DNA from: an uncultured Chromatiaceae bacterium
Lineage (GTDB): Bacteria; Pseudomonadota; Gammaproteobacteria; Enterobacterales; Alteromonadaceae
DNA: 13,238 nt
NCBI GenBank assembly: GCA_946481195.1
Contig: CAMLNG010000046.1
Coordinates: 1 to 13,238 of the forward strand
Reading direction: 5' to 3'
Part shown: positions 1-7,565 of the stretch, piece by piece
How positions within the stretch are numbered: position 1 is the first letter of the stretch
How the letters are laid out: every line of letters begins with the position of its first letter
Notes under the pieces: generated by a model
Told to the model about the DNA's origin: nothing
The model's input: the letters and a program-made list of their open reading frames with translations, nothing else
The model's database searches: none
Program-made: the position numbers and the translations under genes

Positions 1-1871
1 TCAGCCTGACTGAGTTGCCACAGGCCGCTGCTGGTTGCCAGTTGCACCTGATTATCAGCGAGTGGGCTGATGCCTTTGAGCTGGGCACTGCTGAAGTCCA
101 GTCCGGGTCTTGCCACCAGCAGGTGTAAATTGCTGCCGTCCGGGTTAAAACTCAGCACACCATTGCGGGTCAGCACCCAGACAAAATGTTCAGTGCGGGC
201 GATGCCAATGACCCTTGGATCTGGCAGACCTTGCGCCTGACCAAGCAGAGTGGCGGTCGTCAGATCTTGTTTGAGGCGGATGAGGCCCTGGTCGGTGCAC
301 AGCCACAGCATGTCTTCAACTGGCAACATGCACTGGAAGTACCCGGTCGCGAGCTTGTTATCCGGCTGCCAGCGCAGGGTAATTTTGTCGGCCTCGCCCT
401 GATACAACTTGCCCTGACGACTCAATAACCACAGGCGTTGCTGCGCATCGGTCTGGATATCAACGATGCCTTCTTGCGCCTGCACATCGGTTTGCAGCTG
501 CTCGGCCTGCCAGTCACTGACCGGTTTGGTGGCGGCTGCAGCATCAATCCGGTACACACCTTGTTCCCACAAACCCAGCCATAAGGCGCCATCTGCAGCG
601 ACAACCATTCGCTCGATATTAAAACGCGCTGTGTTGATCTTGAGCGGAACCGGCACAAACTGCAGGTTGCTGTTGAGTTGAAACAAACCCTGATCAGTCG
701 CGGCCAGCGTATAAGTGCCGAATTGCACCACATCACGCACATATGCAACCGGATTACCCGCAGCAAAAAACAGTTCACGCCATTGGCCCTGATGCAGCTG
801 TAATAGGGATTTTTCCAGCGCCTGCCAGCGGGTGTCTGTGGTGGAAGCAGGGCCGAGCCGGTGGGGCTGTTTTGGATTCAGGAAAGCACTGATCGCAGGT
901 TCAATTGGCCGGATCGCTGCAGCCGGCAGCATCTGCATGCCGTTGTTACGGCTGGTCAGCCAGATTTGGCCACGCCGGTCACGGAAAATTTTACGGATGT
1001 CGACCGCACTTTGCAGCAGTTCAGTCGTCAGTTTTCCGCCGGTCAGTTTTACCCGGAACAGCCCGTCAATTGACCCAATCAACCAGCTGCTGGCGGATTC
1101 GGCCAATATGGTATTCGGGTTACCAAATTCAATATGCTGGTTTTGATTGGGCTTTGATAAATCCAGCAGGTGCAAATGTGCGCGTTGCCCGACTAATAAA
1201 TGCTGGCCCTGTACGGCCACAGTGCGGATCTCTTTGTCGCGAAACTCCGCCTGCTTGAGCCACTCGCCTTTGGCTGTCGAGTCTGCCGGCTGGCGGTAGA
1301 GGCCGTTTGATGTGGCGACCCATAAAGTGCCGTCGTCCTGTTCGGTTAGTTGCCAGATGCGCTGCCCGGCGAGCGGTTGCCACAGTTCGGCTTGTTGACT
1401 GCCGGTGGTCAGCCTGAATAGCCCGGCAGTGGTGCCAACCCATAACATTTGGTTTCGGCTCAGTAATAAGGATTGGATACGGGCGTCGGCCGGCAGTGCG
1501 CTGTTGATTTGTTGCCAGTCTCTGCGCCGGCTATCGAGTCGCCACAGGCCATTGCCCCAGGTGCCGACCCACAGCTGATTCTGACTGTCACTGACCACCT
1601 GACTGAAACTGACAGCGCGGCGTGGGCCCGGCGGCATAAAACGCAGATATTCCTGGCCGTCATAGCGCAGCAACCCTTCAAACTCAGCGGCCAGCCAGAG
1701 GTAATCCTGCTGGTCCTGCGTGACGCTGTACACTACGCCAGGTGTATTGTGCGGTCGTTCAACCGGTGTCGCGTCTAAGGTCATGGCAGCTGCATTGCCG
1801 ACAATCAGCCCATGCCCGCCTATTAAAACGAGCGACAGCAGCAAACTAGTCAGGCGTCGGATCCAATGCAA
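1..1871 (-). CDS. Two-component-regulator propeller (reg_prop) sensor, N-terminal part, runs off left edge
   Basis: The minus strand stays open from about 1874 to base 1, so the gene lacks its C-terminus here. About 623 codons are visible. An N-terminal hydrophobic segment (RRLTSLLLSLVLIGG, ending in NAAA) looks like a signal peptide. It is followed by many short repeats of the reg_prop type, for example LWVGTWGNGLWRLD, LWVGTTAGLFRL, LWVATSNGLYR, LWLGLWEQGVYRID and LWLCTDQGLIRL. In known proteins such repeats form periplasmic beta-propellers that sense a ligand, usually followed by a Y_Y_Y domain, a transmembrane helix and a kinase, GGDEF or DNA-binding output; none of these is in the window. 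The start is non-ATG: an in-frame TGA sits at 1880-1878, and the first usable codons are TTG at 1874 and TTG at 1871. GGTGA at 1882-1878 favours 1871 (6-nt gap). It is divergent from the next gene. Which signal it senses cannot be told; a link to the cyanophycin genes is only positional. Confidence 0.85.
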   Translation of the reverse strand, partial: MHWIRRLTSLLLSLVLIGGHGLIVGNAAAMTLDATPVERPHNTPGVVYSVTQDQQDYLWLAAEFEGLLRYDGQEYLRFMPPGPRRAVSFSQVVSDSQNQLWVGTWGNGLWRLDSRRRDWQQINSALPADARIQSLLLSRNQMLWVGTTAGLFRLTTGSQQAELWQPLAGQRIWQLTEQDDGTLWVATSNGLYRQPADSTAKGEWLKQAEFRDKEIRTVAVQGQHLLVGQRAHLHLLDLSKPNQNQHIEFGNPNTILAESASSWLIGSIDGLFRVKLTGGKLTTELLQSAVDIRKIFRDRRGQIWLTSRNNGMQMLPAAAIRPIEPAISAFLNPKQPHRLGPASTTDTRWQALEKSLLQLHQGQWRELFFAAGNPVAYVRDVVQFGTYTLAATDQGLFQLNSNLQFVPVPLKINTARFNIERMVVAADGALWLGLWEQGVYRIDAAAATKPVSDWQAEQLQTDVQAQEGIVDIQTDAQQRLWLLSRQGKLYQGEADKITLRWQPDNKLATGYFQCMLPVEDMLWLCTDQGLIRLKQDLTTATLLGQAQGLPDPRVIGIARTEHFVWVLTRNGVLSFNPDGSNLHLLVARPGLDFSSAQLKGISPLADNQVQLATSSGLWQLSQA

Positions 1872-2012
1872 CAAATTTCACCATGATGAGGACAAAAAGT
1901 TAATTTATCTGAACAGCTGCTATTTTGCCACTGCAGCTGCAGGTTATCAGTGCTTGCAGCAACTCAATATGACACCGACAATAGCCGGATGTTTCGATTC
2001 AGGAGTTTTAGG

Positions 2013-2465
2013 ATGGAATGGGATGACAGCGCAGATTTTGTCTGGTGCGAACAACAATTCGCTGCAATCGAAGCTTATGTGCAAGCACAACAAATCCCGC
2101 ATGGCCTGATTTGCGATTGGCCTGAGTGGTATACCGCGCCTTATGTCGGATTGTGGGTGGTGGAAGATCCGGCCGACCCGGGTTATGCCGGCCACTGGAT
2201 TTTAGCCGGCGACAGCACCGGTGCGCAGCCACAGCCGGTGCCTTTTGACCATTTACCGGCAGCAGAGTTACCTGAGCCGCGTGATGCCATGGCGGCTTTT
2301 GCCAAACGCTGGGCCGGGTTGGCAGCCAAAGCGCAAAAAGGCGAGAGCTGGGAAGGCAGCCCGATGCTGAGCGGTGATTTAACCGCGCAGGCCAAACAGC
2401 TCAGTCGGCAAGCGCAATTACTGAGCCTGTGGGCGCAGGATGATGAGTTGTGGGAAGAGGACTGA
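2013..2465 (+). CDS. Small acidic Trp-rich protein of unknown function (possibly DUF4826-like)
   Basis: This gene encodes 150 residues, begins MEWDDSADFVWCEQQ and ends in an acidic tail (WAQDDELWEED). It has no signal peptide or membrane segment, so it is probably cytoplasmic. The ATG at 2013 is chosen because AGGAG at 2001-2005 lies 7 nt upstream; an in-frame GTG at 1950 would add 21 residues but has no ribosome binding site. Residues of about 30-65 (PHGLICDWPEWYTAPYVGLWVVED, then GHWILAGD) form a Trp/Tyr-rich core, followed by a charged helical C-terminal half. The size and layout remind me of the DUF4826 group seen in marine gammaproteobacteria, but I cannot confirm this. It stands alone between a divergent sensor gene and a convergent receptor gene and ends at a terminator hairpin, so it is probably a single-gene unit. 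No function can be assigned. Confidence 0.75.
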   Translation: MEWDDSADFVWCEQQFAAIEAYVQAQQIPHGLICDWPEWYTAPYVGLWVVEDPADPGYAGHWILAGDSTGAQPQPVPFDHLPAAELPEPRDAMAAFAKRWAGLAAKAQKGESWEGSPMLSGDLTAQAKQLSRQAQLLSLWAQDDELWEED

Positions 2466-2513
2466 TTTACGCCATTTTGCCGTTGTTGCCGGCAATTTCG
2501 CCGCAATTAAATG

Positions 2514-2541
2514 AAAAATGGCAGCCGGAGCTGCCATTTTT
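2514..2541. terminator. Bidirectional Rho-independent terminator
   Basis: AAAAATGGCAGC (2514-2525), loop CGGA, and GCTGCCATTTTT (2530-2541) form a perfect 12-bp stem. Its base is A/T, so either transcript ends in a U run (TTTTTT on plus, TTTTT on minus). It lies between the stop codons of the convergent small-protein gene (2465) and receptor gene (2556) and can serve both. Confidence 0.9.
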
Positions 2542-2555
2542 TATCGGGCGGAAGA

Positions 2556-5186
2556 TTAGAACTTCACGGTATAACGCAGGGTCCAGTTACGGCCTAACCA
2601 GTCGTGGATCGAGCTTGCATAACCGTTGGTTGGTGACGATGCATAAGGCGGTTCTTTATCGGTCAGGTTACGCACCGCGAACTGAATATCCTGTTTGTCG
2701 GTGATGTTGTAACCGATGCTGGCGTTGAGGGTCAGCCAGGATTTCACTGTTTCATTGTCAAACTTAAAGTCACCATCGCCCAGTGAGCTGATGTAGTGCG
2801 CGCTTAAGCTGGCATTCCAGTCCTGCAGTTCCCAGTCCACCGCCGCGTCGCCGACAAATTCCGGTCGGGCAATTTCACTGGCGCCACTGAGTTTACCCAG
2901 TAAATCTTCGGCCGGATCGTCTGCTGTCAGCTGACGCTCGTAGCTTAAAGTGCGGGTGCCGGCTAAGGTCAGGTTAAAACGACCGGCGCTGCTGTCGAAG
3001 CCGTATTTGACTTTAGCGTCGATACCGTCAGTTTCCTGAGCGCCGACGTTAAAGAAACCGGTGCGCAGGAATACCAAATCACCGCCGCTGTCTTTGACAC
3101 AACCAAAGGCGCCGTTCAGAGCGGCTTCGTTAGTCACGGTCGGAGCCGTGCCGGCGAGACAGGCTTTTAACGTCGTGTTGGCGTCCACATCGACGATATC
3201 AGTGTGCTCATAACGCCAGTAATCCACAGTGATGTTGAAGTCGTCGGTCAGGTTCCAGGATACACCGGCGTTCCAGGCTTCAGAGCTTTCAGCATCCAGG
3301 CCGCGGTTGCCCAGCGTTTCCTGATCAAATTCCAGTTCACCGGCCTGAGCACCGAAGCTGCCGCACAACCCGTTATAAGGTTTGCCGCTGCCACAATCGA
3401 TATAGTTCGAGCCTAACGAAGTACCGGCGCCCAGTTCAGACAAAGACGGGGCGCGGAAACCGGTGCTCCAGCTGGCGCGCAGGATCACGTCGTCAGTCGC
3501 TTTGTAGCGCAGTGAAACTTTCGGGTTGGCATCACCTCCAAAATCACTGTAATGGTCATACCGCAGTGCCGTGATCGCATCCAGTTGCTCGGTCAATGGC
3601 AGGTTAAATTCTGCATAACCGGCATATTGGGTGCGGTCTGCTGCGGCGTCGCTGGCACCAAGAGTACTGACCAGACCTTGTTGGGCGACTAAAGCTGGCC
3701 GGTCAAAAATATCTTCGCTGCGCCATTCACCGCCAAATACGGCACTGATTGGCCCGGCAGGTAATTCACCGAGCTGACCACTGAAGTTAAAGTCCCAGGA
3801 TTTCACGTCCGATTCACCGACCCGTGGCGCCAGTTCACGCAGGCTGGCCAGCACTTCAGGCTTGGTGTCGCGGCCTAAATTAAACGGATTAAACTGGCCG
3901 CTGGCGGTCGCCGCAGCGACGCGGTCCAGATGGAAATAACCACTGGTATGCAGCACTTCGTTGTCTGATTTGCCGATAGTCGCGGCCGTTTCCCAGCGCC
4001 AGCTGTCACTGCTGCCAAACAGCGTGGTCTCACCGCGCAGGCCGGCCAGCAGGCGGTAGCTGTTGCTGTCATATTCCTGCATCCGCACTTCCGGATAACG
4101 TGAGCGGATGCGGATAGTGCCAACAGAGCCGTTTTTCGCGTCAATATCGCGGACCCACTGCGGCACTGAGCTGAGCGAACCCGGCACACGCAGGTCAAAA
4201 GAACCGGCAGAATCGTAAGAGTGACCACTGTTTTGCTGAACCATAGCTTCAACAAACAACTCTTTGTCACCACCGAGGCGATAGATATGATTCAGTGTCG
4301 CGCCGAGGTTTTTGCTGTCTGGCTGAATAGCCCGTTCCATCACATAGTCATATTGGCAGCGGGTGCCGCCGTTGCTGGTTGCAGTGCCGCACCAGGGCTC
4401 TGCATAGTCTTTGCCGTCAATAGTAACGCGGGTCGACGACTTAAAAGTCACGTCGATTGGCCGGTCGGTATTCATCAGCGCATCGCGTTTGAAGTAGTCC
4501 AGCACCAGCGTCGTGTTGGAATTTTCAGTGGCAAAACCGCCGGTGTAAGTGAAGTTTTGCCGGGTGAAGTCACTGTCGGCACTGTCATCGCCGTACATGG
4601 CGCTGATTTCCTGGCCTTCGTAATCTTTTTTCAGGATAAAGTTGATCACGCCGGCGATGGCGTCTGAGCCATAGACTGAAGCGGCGCCGTCAGTCAGCAC
4701 GTCGATGCGCTCAATAGCCGCCATCGGAATGGCGTTGACGTTAACAAAAGAATCAAAGCCGTTGGAGAAAGAGTCAACCGCGACGCGACGACCATTCACT
4801 AACACCAGCGTCGAGCTCGAGCCCAGGCCGCGTAAACTGACGCCGGCCGCGCCCGGTGGCGTGCCGTCCGAACCGCCGACGTTGCCGTTTTCAGTGAAAG
4901 TGCCGGCACTGGCGGCTTGTGGCAGGTCACGCAGGAAGCTGGCGACATTGTCGTAGCCTTTGTTAATCAGCTCTTCAGCAGTGAAGACCTGCAGTGGATT
5001 GGCGCCTTCCATGTCAACGCCTTTGAGGCGTGAACCTGTGACTTCAATTTTTTCGATTTTTTTCTCGGCATCCGCCTCTGCTGTTGCTGCTGGTGCTTGC
5101 TGGGCCTGGGTGCTAAAAGCCAGCAGTAAAGCGGTGCACAAGGCTGATTTGCGGAGCATCGCTGTCGGTGATGTTGTTGCGTTCAT
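2556..5186 (-). CDS. TonB-dependent outer-membrane receptor
   Basis: The product is 876 residues, normal for a TonB-dependent receptor. Order of parts: a signal peptide (KSALCTALLLAFSTQA, ending near residue 28), an Ala/Glu/Lys linker, a TonB-box-like IEKIEVTGSR (about 44-53), a plug domain (about 55-185, with GVSLRGLGSSSTLVLVNGRR and DGAASVYGSDAIAGVINF), a 22-strand-type barrel with many aromatic alternations, and a C-terminal Phe after WTLRYTVK, as usual for BamA recognition. It would import a large or scarce ligand across the outer membrane using ExbBD-TonB energy. The neighbours suggest cyanophycin fragments or beta-Asp-Arg, but the ligand cannot be read from the sequence. The start is placed at ATG 5186 because AGAGG (5198-5194) lies 7 nt upstream; the ATG two codons earlier (5192) directly abuts that site. 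It is preceded by a structured leader with a 24-codon gene. Confidence 0.95.
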   Translation of the reverse strand: MNATTSPTAMLRKSALCTALLLAFSTQAQQAPAATAEADAEKKIEKIEVTGSRLKGVDMEGANPLQVFTAEELINKGYDNVASFLRDLPQAASAGTFTENGNVGGSDGTPPGAAGVSLRGLGSSSTLVLVNGRRVAVDSFSNGFDSFVNVNAIPMAAIERIDVLTDGAASVYGSDAIAGVINFILKKDYEGQEISAMYGDDSADSDFTRQNFTYTGGFATENSNTTLVLDYFKRDALMNTDRPIDVTFKSSTRVTIDGKDYAEPWCGTATSNGGTRCQYDYVMERAIQPDSKNLGATLNHIYRLGGDKELFVEAMVQQNSGHSYDSAGSFDLRVPGSLSSVPQWVRDIDAKNGSVGTIRIRSRYPEVRMQEYDSNSYRLLAGLRGETTLFGSSDSWRWETAATIGKSDNEVLHTSGYFHLDRVAAATASGQFNPFNLGRDTKPEVLASLRELAPRVGESDVKSWDFNFSGQLGELPAGPISAVFGGEWRSEDIFDRPALVAQQGLVSTLGASDAAADRTQYAGYAEFNLPLTEQLDAITALRYDHYSDFGGDANPKVSLRYKATDDVILRASWSTGFRAPSLSELGAGTSLGSNYIDCGSGKPYNGLCGSFGAQAGELEFDQETLGNRGLDAESSEAWNAGVSWNLTDDFNITVDYWRYEHTDIVDVDANTTLKACLAGTAPTVTNEAALNGAFGCVKDSGGDLVFLRTGFFNVGAQETDGIDAKVKYGFDSSAGRFNLTLAGTRTLSYERQLTADDPAEDLLGKLSGASEIARPEFVGDAAVDWELQDWNASLSAHYISSLGDGDFKFDNETVKSWLTLNASIGYNITDKQDIQFAVRNLTDKEPPYASSPTNGYASSIHDWLGRNWTLRYTVKF

Positions 5187-5248
5187 GGGCATTCCTCTGG
5201 ATCAAAATGTTGCTTTGGAGCAATCTGATTTACGTTGTGTAAAAAAAC

Positions 5249-5402
5249 GACACAGAGGGGGCCGCACAGGCAGATCCGGAGTGACACGCTCGGACAGATC
5301 ATCAATAACCACGAACTGCAAGTGCAGGGAGTGTGCAACAACAGGCGGATTATTGCCGTAAAGCCGGGATCTGTGGGGCGTCCCTCTGCGTCAGGCAGAG
5401 GG
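5249..5402 (-). promoter_or_regulatory. Structured leader RNA of the receptor gene, attenuator-like
   Basis: On the minus strand, 4 nt after the stop of the 24-codon gene, CCCTCTGC (5402-5395), loop CTGAC and GCAGAGGG (5389-5382) form an 8-bp hairpin. Its second arm, extended to GACGCAGAGGG (5392-5382), is also complementary over 11 bp (one G-U pair) to CCCTCTGTGTC (5259-5249), which is followed by G and seven T (5247-5241). A nested pair CAGATCC (5373-5367) with GGATCTG (5277-5271) would shorten the 122-nt loop of that long stem. The local hairpin and the long stem cannot form together, as in transcription attenuators. The receptor's ribosome site CAGAGG (5199-5194) could also pair with the CCTCTG inside 5259-5253. 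All pairings are direct readings; the regulatory role is inference. Confidence 0.5.
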
Positions 5403-5406
5403 GTGG

Positions 5407-5481
5407 CTAATTATTAAACCACTCGGACAGGTAGTAAGGAGAGTAACGGTAGTTGCTCAGATTGACTGCGCATTTCAACAT
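5407..5481 (-). CDS. 24-residue Tyr/Ser-rich small protein, copy 1 (leader peptide candidate)
   Basis: This is a 24-codon open frame from ATG at 5481 to TAG at 5407, with a very strong ribosome site (GGAGGAG, about 4 nt before the ATG). The peptide starts MLK, carries LSNYRYSPYYLSEWF and ends in two Asn. It has five aromatic residues in the YRYSPYY-to-WF stretch and no transmembrane segment or signal peptide. A second gene of exactly the same length at 7682-7756 encodes a peptide sharing 17 of 24 residues; 7 of those 17 use different synonymous codons, which shows selection on the protein. It lies between the cyanophycinase gene and the receptor gene on the same strand, and a hairpin begins 4 nt past its stop. 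It may be a leader peptide that controls the receptor, or a small functional or secreted peptide. I recognise no family. The frame and start are well supported; the function is unknown. Confidence 0.8.
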   Translation of the reverse strand: MLKCAVNLSNYRYSPYYLSEWFNN

Positions 5482-5616
5482 GACTCTCCTCCTTTGGGTT
5501 TGGCAGCGGCTCAGTATTGGCGTCGCGCTGCTTTGGGGTTATTCGGGGCTATTCAGCATTTTGGCCAGCCCAACCGGACCAGCACAGCCTGAAAATCGGC
5601 TTGCTTTTCAAACTGT

Positions 5617-5640
5617 CTGATCCGGCAAAAACTGTCAAGC
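5617..5640 (-). promoter_or_regulatory. Possible promoter for copy-1 small gene and receptor
   Basis: A perfect -35 hexamer TTGACA lies at 5638-5633 (minus), but 17 nt on there is only CAGTTT as a -10, a poor match. The segment shares the pattern GCTTGAC...GCCGG...ATCAG with the promoter candidate before the other 24-codon gene (7586-7610), which supports a common control element more than the hexamer alone does. It would leave an untranslated leader of roughly 120 nt before the small gene. Confidence 0.35.
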
Positions 5641-5656
5641 GGTTTTTTTTCACTCT

Positions 5657-5671
5657 GCGCTCAACGAGCGC
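5657..5671 (-). other. Short hairpin directly after the cyanophycinase stop codon
   Basis: GCGCTC, loop GTT, GAGCGC begins at the base after the TAA. On the coding strand the downstream run is A, not T (AGAGTGAAAAAAAA), so it is not a standard intrinsic terminator. It may stabilise the 3' end, and transcripts could read on into the small gene and receptor. Confidence 0.4.
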
Positions 5672-7504
5672 TTAGCGATTGATCTGCAGATAAAAATTCT
5701 GATACGAACAATATTCAGCCACCGGTTTCATTTGCGAATAAGTACCAAGGGCGGCCCGGCTGTCGGGCTGTTGCTGCAGCACCAGCTGAGCCTGCGCTGC
5801 CAGGCCTTCAGCCCGGCCTTGGCCGTTGCGGCACAGTTGCTGTGCCAGCTGCCGGTAATTGTCTCCTGTCAGGATGTCGTTGTTCTTCAGTACGCCCGCT
5901 GAAGTTTTCGCTGCTTTCACTGGCTTTTTCCAGGGGGCAAACTGCAGTGTCAGCTCGCCATTTCGCAGCACGGCCTGGTCTTTCCGGCTCAGGTAATGGG
6001 TGCGTACATCGCTGATGGTCCAGTTCGCGCCGCTGCCATTGACCTTAGCGCCAGCCAAATCAGCAACATAAACGCCTGACGCACCGAGCACGGCAAACCG
6101 CGCATCGTTTGGCGCTGTTGGATAAAGGCCAACCAGCAGAGCCGTGGCTTCATCGACGCCAAAACCGTAGCGGGTTTGGGTGTCGCTTAACAGTCGCACC
6201 AGCCGGGCTTCACGGCCGCGTTCGGAAAAATGCGTATCGGTGACGCCAAAGGGGAATAAACCCAGGCCACCCTGTGCCCGGTAAGTCAGCTGGTCTTCGG
6301 CCAGTTCAGCCGGGCAGCTGTGATTTTTTTCACAGCCAGCCAGCGGTGCCGCTGCGGCCACAGCGCCGCTTTGCAGTGCCTGACTGCTGCTGCCATTGCT
6401 GATCATCGGTACCGGTTTTTCTGCAAAGCGGCCGCCGGCTTGCACCGCGGTGCCGGCGCTGGTGCCGGCGACAATCAGCTTGCCCGCCTGCAGCCGGGCT
6501 GTAATGGCCTTCAGTTCCGCGCTCGGGCTGCCGTCTGGCAGGCGCAGCGCTTGCAACGTCAGGCTTTGGTCGCCGCCGTTAAAAAAAATCGCGTCGGCTT
6601 GTTCAATTTGCGTAACTGCAGCGGCCGGGCCTTGCTGGCAAAAAGCCTGCAGCTCGGCGAATAAATCCGGATACACCGCAGCGCGGTTGTAGCTGCCGTG
6701 GATGTCAGCGAGGTACTGCGGTAACCGGTCACAACTGGCTGTACCGGCGGTTTTTTGCTGCTGTGCCGTCTGATAGGCGGCGTTCAGCGGTAGCCAGCGC
6801 GCCTCGGCACCAGTCTCGGCAAAAGCGCTTTGATAAAAATCTACCGCGGCCAGCGGGTCACGGCTGGATGCTGTGACCACTAAAACCATAGGTTTTCCTG
6901 ATTTTTGCCGGACTTTCGCCGCCAACTCAGTGATTTTTTCGTAAATTTCGACGCTGAACTTGTCTTTGGTCTGTGCCAGACTAGCCTGTTCACGCTTGCG
7001 CTGTTGTTGCGATAGCTGCGGCTGCTGCAGCAGGTCAAACATCAGGTTCAGTTCCAGTTCCGACAGCTGCTGGTACAGGGTTTCGCCGCTGATGGTCTGA
7101 CCGGCCAGTTCAACTTTGGCCAGCCGTAAGCGTTGGCGCAATTCGTCTTCAGTCATGGCCGTGGTGCCAAAATCCAGCATCAGCTGACTCAGGATGGCTT
7201 GTGTCTGTTGGCGCTGTACAGCCCGGCTTTGTGGCCACACAGCGGATTGGCTGATAGCACGAATACTGGGCAGGCTCAGCGCGTACAGTTCGGTGCTTTT
7301 GCTACTCCCGGCAAACTGCGGGTTTTCAGCACAGGAAGAGCGACTTTGCGAGCTGCAGGTATGCAAACCGCCACCAACTAACACCATTGAAAATTCTGGA
7401 AATGTTGACGAAGCAGCAGCGACAGATGCCGCGCTGTAAAGGGCTAGTACTGGTACTAATACCGGTACGAATACCGTGATATTGCGGCGCAAAGATTGTT
7501 TCAT
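5672..7504 (-). CDS. Exported cyanophycinase (peptidase S51 family) with large helical insertion
   Basis: Cyanophycinases hydrolyse cyanophycin to beta-Asp-Arg dipeptides by a serine mechanism. The family core is clear: FFNGGDQ (residues 307-313), the nucleophile elbow GTSAG with Ser349, DTHFSERGREARL (423-435, with the conserved His425), and GFGVDEATALLV (447-458). An N-terminal hydrophobic segment (VFVPVLVPVLALYSAASVAAA) is a signal peptide, so the enzyme is periplasmic or secreted. At about 610 residues it is far longer than CphB (about 270) or secreted CphE-type enzymes (about 400). The extra length is mostly a Gln-rich helical insertion between the first strand (MVLVGGG, 40-46) and the next (PMVLVVTASSRDP, 205-217), plus a C-terminal extension of about 80 residues. 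Eight cysteines suit disulfides in an exported protein. The start is ATG 7504, with GGA 7 nt before; ATG 7516, four codons upstream, lacks a ribosome site. S51 also includes peptidase E, but the GGDQ, DTHF and VDEATA motifs favour cyanophycinase. Confidence 0.9.
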   Translation of the reverse strand: MKQSLRRNITVFVPVLVPVLALYSAASVAAASSTFPEFSMVLVGGGLHTCSSQSRSSCAENPQFAGSSKSTELYALSLPSIRAISQSAVWPQSRAVQRQQTQAILSQLMLDFGTTAMTEDELRQRLRLAKVELAGQTISGETLYQQLSELELNLMFDLLQQPQLSQQQRKREQASLAQTKDKFSVEIYEKITELAAKVRQKSGKPMVLVVTASSRDPLAAVDFYQSAFAETGAEARWLPLNAAYQTAQQQKTAGTASCDRLPQYLADIHGSYNRAAVYPDLFAELQAFCQQGPAAAVTQIEQADAIFFNGGDQSLTLQALRLPDGSPSAELKAITARLQAGKLIVAGTSAGTAVQAGGRFAEKPVPMISNGSSSQALQSGAVAAAAPLAGCEKNHSCPAELAEDQLTYRAQGGLGLFPFGVTDTHFSERGREARLVRLLSDTQTRYGFGVDEATALLVGLYPTAPNDARFAVLGASGVYVADLAGAKVNGSGANWTISDVRTHYLSRKDQAVLRNGELTLQFAPWKKPVKAAKTSAGVLKNNDILTGDNYRQLAQQLCRNGQGRAEGLAAQAQLVLQQQPDSRAALGTYSQMKPVAEYCSYQNFYLQINR

Positions 7505-7565
7505 TGTAAGGTCCATGAGTAGTGGGTTTATTTACTAATACGCCGGGCGGTGCGCTAAAATCCAG

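Noticed and set aside
186..1778. Several plus-strand and other-phase open frames of 70-130 codons across the sensor gene
   Set aside because: They overlap a continuous minus-strand frame with clear propeller repeats and have low-complexity, unrecognisable products; they are shadows.
1931..1942. Palindrome CTGCAGCTGCAG between the sensor and the 150-residue protein genes
   Set aside because: It is a simple CTGCAG doubling with no nearby promoter match or second copy in the window; not enough to call an operator.
1950..2012. Longer start (GTG at 1950) for the 150-residue protein
   Set aside because: No ribosome site precedes it, while AGGAG sits 7 nt before ATG 2013.
4221..5361. Plus-strand open frames of 80-150 codons opposite the receptor gene and its leader
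   Set aside because: They are antisense to well-supported receptor coding sequence, with no recognisable domains and no good ribosome sites.
5657..5671. Intrinsic terminator for the cyanophycinase transcript
   Set aside because: The 6-bp hairpin is followed by A residues, not U, on the coding strand.
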